From: Nitrospina sp.
GTDB lineage: Bacteria > Nitrospinota > Nitrospinia > Nitrospinales > Nitrospinaceae
Direction: 5' to 3'
Assembly: GCA_004357365.1 (NCBI GenBank)
Contig: SMVT01000070.1
Span: 1 to 8,611, forward strand
Length of the DNA stretch: 8,611 nt
A model generated the notes under the pieces. That model saw only the letters and a program-made list of their open reading frames with translations. It had not been told where the DNA came from and ran no database searches. Below, in pieces: positions 6,810 through 8,611 of the stretch. The first letter of the stretch is position 1. Each line of letters starts with the position of its first letter. Position numbers and translations under genes: made by a program.

Positions 6810-6826
6810 AGGGCGCCTTTTGATAA
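6798..6826 (-). promoter_or_regulatory. Candidate promoter of the cyclase/PhnD-like/PAP2-TIR operon
   Basis: On the minus strand TTATCA (6826-6821; 4 of 6) is followed by a 17-base spacer and TAGAAT (6803-6798; 5 of 6). Transcription would start near 6791, giving a leader of about 45 nt ahead of the cyclase ATG. A short palindrome, AAAGG-GCG-CCTTT (6808-6820), lies inside the spacer, and the TTGAGT/ACTCAA repeat overlaps the -10 box. This suggests regulation, but only by inspection. Confidence 0.35.
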
Positions 6827-6990
6827 CTGAAACCGGAGCTTGCCGAGCCCTGTCTTGAAATAAAACCCCTTGCATTTGAATAAGTTAGAAGAATTCCGTT
6901 GATTTTGGCCCGATTGTGCCGGTCCGGTTCCGCCCCTCAGGTTTAAAATTTTTTGCTTCGGGAATTTTTGATGGCATTTCCGGGCCGACT

Positions 6991-7018
6991 TTGAAATCAT
7001 GTGGCTTCCCGTTATCCT
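6991..7018 (+). promoter_or_regulatory. Candidate sigma70-type promoter for the nitroreductase gene
   Basis: TTGAAA (6991-6996; 5 of 6), a 16-base spacer and TATCCT (7013-7018; 4 of 6). Start of transcription would be near 7025, giving a leader of about 33 nt. The same TATCCT -10 variant occurs ahead of the pentapeptide gene. A perfect TTGACA at 7026-7031 is too close to the start codon to act as a -35 box for this gene. Confidence 0.35.
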
Positions 7019-7057
7019 TGAATTCTTGACAGGGTGACACCGATTAAAGGAACCTCT

Positions 7058-7675
7058 ATGGAATTTTCAGAAATTGTGGCCCGCCGACGAAGCATCAAAA
7101 CCTACGATTCTTCCAAAACCATCGACCGCGAAGAATTGCAACACCTGTTTGCGGAAGTCGCTTTGAGTCCCAGTGCTTTCAACCTGCAGCATTGGACTTT
7201 TGTTGCGGTGATGGATCCGGATCAAAAAAAGAAACTGCGTGAGGCCGCCTGGGATCAGCCGCAGGTGGAAGAATGCTCCGTGGCCCTGGTGGTCTGTGGC
7301 AAGCTGGACGCGTTCGAAGACGTGGAGCAAATCTATCAGGAAACCCCGGACGAAGTCCAGGCAAAGGTGGTTCCCATGGTTCGCGATTTTTACCGGGGCA
7401 AGGAGCAACTGCAACGCGATGAAGCCATTCGCGGCGCTACGTTGGCGGCGATGACGCTCATGTTGTGCGCCAAGAACCGGGGATGGGATACCGGGCCGAT
7501 GATCGGGTTCGATTCCGAGGCGGTCTCCCGGCTGGTCCGTTTGACTCCCAACTTTATCCCGGTCATGCTGGTGGTTCTCGGCACCGCCCGCGGAGATATC
7601 CGGCCCCGCGCTTACCGGCGGCCGGTGGCGGAGTTCGTCCGGATCGATGCCCTCGATGGTCCGGGATTGTCTTAA
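7058..7675 (+). CDS. Nitroreductase family FMN-dependent oxidoreductase
   Basis: Predicted 205-residue cytosolic flavoprotein, normal length for the family. RRRSIKTY (9-16) is the N-terminal FMN-phosphate-binding block, SPSAFNLQHW (37-46) the second FMN/dimer block, and GWDTGPMIGFD (142-152) the glycine-rich loop contacting the isoalloxazine. The LVVLGTARGD...RPRAYRRPVAEFV end supplies the last basic FMN contacts. Family members use NAD(P)H to reduce nitroaromatics, quinones or other electron acceptors; the overall look is closest to the YdfN/MhqN-type group. The physiological substrate cannot be read from sequence. ATG 7058 is chosen over an upstream in-frame GTG at 7034 because AAAGGA (7046-7051) is correctly spaced from it and the family motif starts right after. 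The gene is divergent from the cyclase operon. A functional link is not shown, though an NAD(P)H-using enzyme next to a possible NADase is a curious pairing. Confidence 0.9.
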   Translation: MEFSEIVARRRSIKTYDSSKTIDREELQHLFAEVALSPSAFNLQHWTFVAVMDPDQKKKLREAAWDQPQVEECSVALVVCGKLDAFEDVEQIYQETPDEVQAKVVPMVRDFYRGKEQLQRDEAIRGATLAAMTLMLCAKNRGWDTGPMIGFDSEAVSRLVRLTPNFIPVMLVVLGTARGDIRPRAYRRPVAEFVRIDALDGPGLS

Positions 7676-7701
7676 ACGCAATCCTGTTGTGGCAAAGACC
7701 G

Positions 7702-7720
7702 TTTCCCGGATGACGGGAAA
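7702..7720 (+). terminator. Hairpin downstream of the nitroreductase, possible terminator
   Basis: TTTCCCG (7702-7708) and CGGGAAA (7714-7720) form a perfect 7-bp stem with a GATGA loop, 26 nt after the nitroreductase stop. No T-tract follows on the plus strand, so intrinsic termination would be weak. It could instead be a 3'-end stabilising structure. A smaller GTCCC/GGGAC palindrome follows at 7736-7747. Confidence 0.35.
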
Positions 7721-7749
7721 AATGAGTGGAGCCGCGTCCCGAGGGACCT

Positions 7750-7755
7750 TATACT
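7750..7755 (+). promoter_or_regulatory. Possible -10 element upstream of the MASE1 gene
   Basis: TATACT (7750-7755) matches the -10 consensus in 5 of 6 positions and would give a leader of roughly 26 nt to the ATG at 7788. The sequence 17 bases upstream (TGGAGC, 7727-7732) is a poor -35, so this is only a weak candidate. It would let the MASE1 gene be transcribed independently beyond the 7702-7720 hairpin. Confidence 0.25.
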
Positions 7756-7787
7756 CAAAGAAATGTAGAATCATTCCTTGGATATAT

Positions 7788-8611
7788 ATGGACCGATACG
7801 GCAGATATCCCATGACGGCACCCAAACAGATGGTCTATACCCTCCTGCTGGCCGGAATGTATTTCGGCGCGTCCTGGAGCATCACCCATCTGGGCCGGGA
7901 TATCGGATTTGCCCTGGCGATTTTTCCCGCTGCAGGGATCGCACTGGGAGCCCTGTTGTGTTGGGGGGTCCGGCTCTGGCCCGGGGTTTGGCTGGGGGCA
8001 TTCGGCTTCAACCTTTATTTCTTCAATTATATTACTCCCCTGACCGATACAACGGTCTTCCAGGAAATCCTGATTGCTTCCGGCTTGGGATTGGCGCAGG
8101 TGGCCCAGGCGCTATTCGGAGTTTTCCTGTTTCGGCGATTCATCCCTTTGGCCAATCCTCTGAACCGCATCCGGGATGTTCTGGCCTTCATTTTCATGGT
8201 GGGGGTCGTAGGCTGTACCGTTAGCGGTTTCCTGAGTCTTTTGATTCTGACGGTCACGGGTCACCTGCCATGGAACCAGTTTGCCGGGGATTGGCTGATC
8301 TGGTGGTTGGGGGATGTCATGGGAGTTCTGCTGGCGGCGCCGTTGTTTTTTGTGTTTCACCAGCCTCAGCGTTTTCAATGGGCCCGCCCGCGCCTGCTGG
8401 AAGCAGGCCTGCTCCTGCTGTTGTTTTATGTCACCAGCCAGGTGGTTTTTGGCGGGGGGCTGTCCTATCATCAATACCCCCTGGTGTACATGCTGTTTCC
8501 CTGTCTGGTCTGGGCCGCATACCGGTTCGGTCCTCCCGGGGCGGTGATCGCGATTCTTCTGGTCAGCCTGGCCGCAGTCTGGGGAACCCTGAAAGGCCAG
8601 GGACCGTTTGC
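7788..8611 (+). CDS. MASE1-domain membrane sensor protein, 3' end outside the window
   Basis: The frame stays open from the ATG at 7788 to the window end (274 residues visible), so this is an N-terminal fragment. It is a polytopic membrane protein with about eight hydrophobic segments and matches the MASE1 sensor domain. The landmarks are FPAAGIALGALL (46-57), LWPGVWLGAF (63-72), DWLIWWLGDVMGVLLAAPL (168-186), the end FPCLVWAAYRFGPPGA (237-252) and a final KGQGPF. In the family MASE1 sits ahead of an intracellular output module (histidine kinase, GGDEF/EAL or PAS-linked domains); here that part lies beyond base 8611. The start is uncertain: neither 7788 nor the second in-frame ATG (7812) has a strong ribosome site, and 7788 is chosen as the longest. 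The domain call is good; the output function is unknown. Confidence 0.85.
   Translation, partial: MDRYGRYPMTAPKQMVYTLLLAGMYFGASWSITHLGRDIGFALAIFPAAGIALGALLCWGVRLWPGVWLGAFGFNLYFFNYITPLTDTTVFQEILIASGLGLAQVAQALFGVFLFRRFIPLANPLNRIRDVLAFIFMVGVVGCTVSGFLSLLILTVTGHLPWNQFAGDWLIWWLGDVMGVLLAAPLFFVFHQPQRFQWARPRLLEAGLLLLLFYVTSQVVFGGGLSYHQYPLVYMLFPCLVWAAYRFGPPGAVIAILLVSLAAVWGTLKGQGPF

Larger units (their letters stand above)
6747..7057. other. Divergent intergenic region, 311 bp
   Basis: This region separates the minus-strand cyclase operon from the plus-strand nitroreductase. The part near the cyclase (about 6760-6810) is distinctly AT-rich. It holds candidate promoters in both directions (minus strand about 6798-6826, plus strand about 6991-7018) and two small inverted repeats. 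A 64-codon minus-strand ORF at 6806-7000 has no recognisable features or convincing ribosome site and is not called. I see no RNA gene or riboswitch in the stretch between 6830 and 6990. Confidence 0.6.

Noticed and set aside
6806..7000. 64-codon minus-strand ORF in the divergent intergenic region
   Set aside because: No convincing ribosome site, no recognisable sequence features, and it overlaps the candidate operon promoter and inverted repeats.
7026..7031. Perfect TTGACA box
   Set aside because: Only 27 bases before the nitroreductase ATG, and no -10-like sequence at the right distance (it would fall in the ribosome site).
7067..7825. 252-codon minus-strand ORF opposite the nitroreductase
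   Set aside because: The plus-strand frame has all the nitroreductase FMN motifs and a good ribosome site; the antisense frame is a shadow.

Overview
The window looks like a moderately GC-rich chromosomal segment of a Gram-negative bacterium. The Gram-negative call rests on an LPS inner-core heptose epimerase (HldD), an M48-type envelope protease fragment, and a secreted solute-binding-like protein with an AXA signal-peptidase site. The taxon cannot be fixed from sequence alone. The mix of protein families would fit a Nitrospinota or deltaproteobacterial-type lineage, but that is a guess. I see no tRNA, rRNA, CRISPR array, insertion sequence or integrase.

Layout. Left block, plus strand: the 3' end of an M48 metallopeptidase gene (1-305), then hldD 16 nt downstream (322-1293), then a free-standing pentapeptide-repeat protein (1404-2063) with its own candidate promoter. 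Centre, minus strand: a tightly packed three-gene operon reading 6746 to 2091. Its gene order is (i) a cytosolic class III nucleotide cyclase with an N-terminal TPR/TRAFs-binding-like region and a SLOG-like Rossmann domain (4956-6746), (ii) a PhnD-like periplasmic binding protein with an extra C-terminal region and a C-terminal membrane anchor (3269-4954), and (iii) a six-helix PAP2-like membrane protein fused to a cytosolic TIR domain (2091-3272). Genes (i) and (ii) are separated by one base, and genes (ii) and (iii) overlap by ATGA. The operon converges on the pentapeptide gene with 27 nt between stop codons. Right block, plus strand: a divergent nitroreductase (7058-7675), then a MASE1 sensor membrane protein cut by the window end (7788 onward). 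The 311-nt divergent intergenic region (6747-7057) holds candidate promoters for both directions and two small inverted repeats over the operon promoter.

Most interesting part. The minus-strand operon joins a nucleotide-second-messenger enzyme, a periplasmic ligand-binding module and a membrane-tethered TIR effector. The TIR domain keeps the WxxxE-type glutamate expected of NAD-cleaving TIR domains. The PAP2 module has lost its motif-2 histidine (FPSLP instead of FPSLH), which suggests a sensor or scaffold rather than a phosphatase. The predicted topology puts the PhnD-like domain and the PAP2 pocket on the periplasmic side and the TIR and cyclase in the cytosol. My reading, which is inference, is a transmembrane stress or defence circuit in which an envelope signal and/or a cyclic nucleotide controls a TIR NADase. 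It recalls Pycsar (cyclase plus TIR or TM effector) but is built differently. I know of no described system with this composition.
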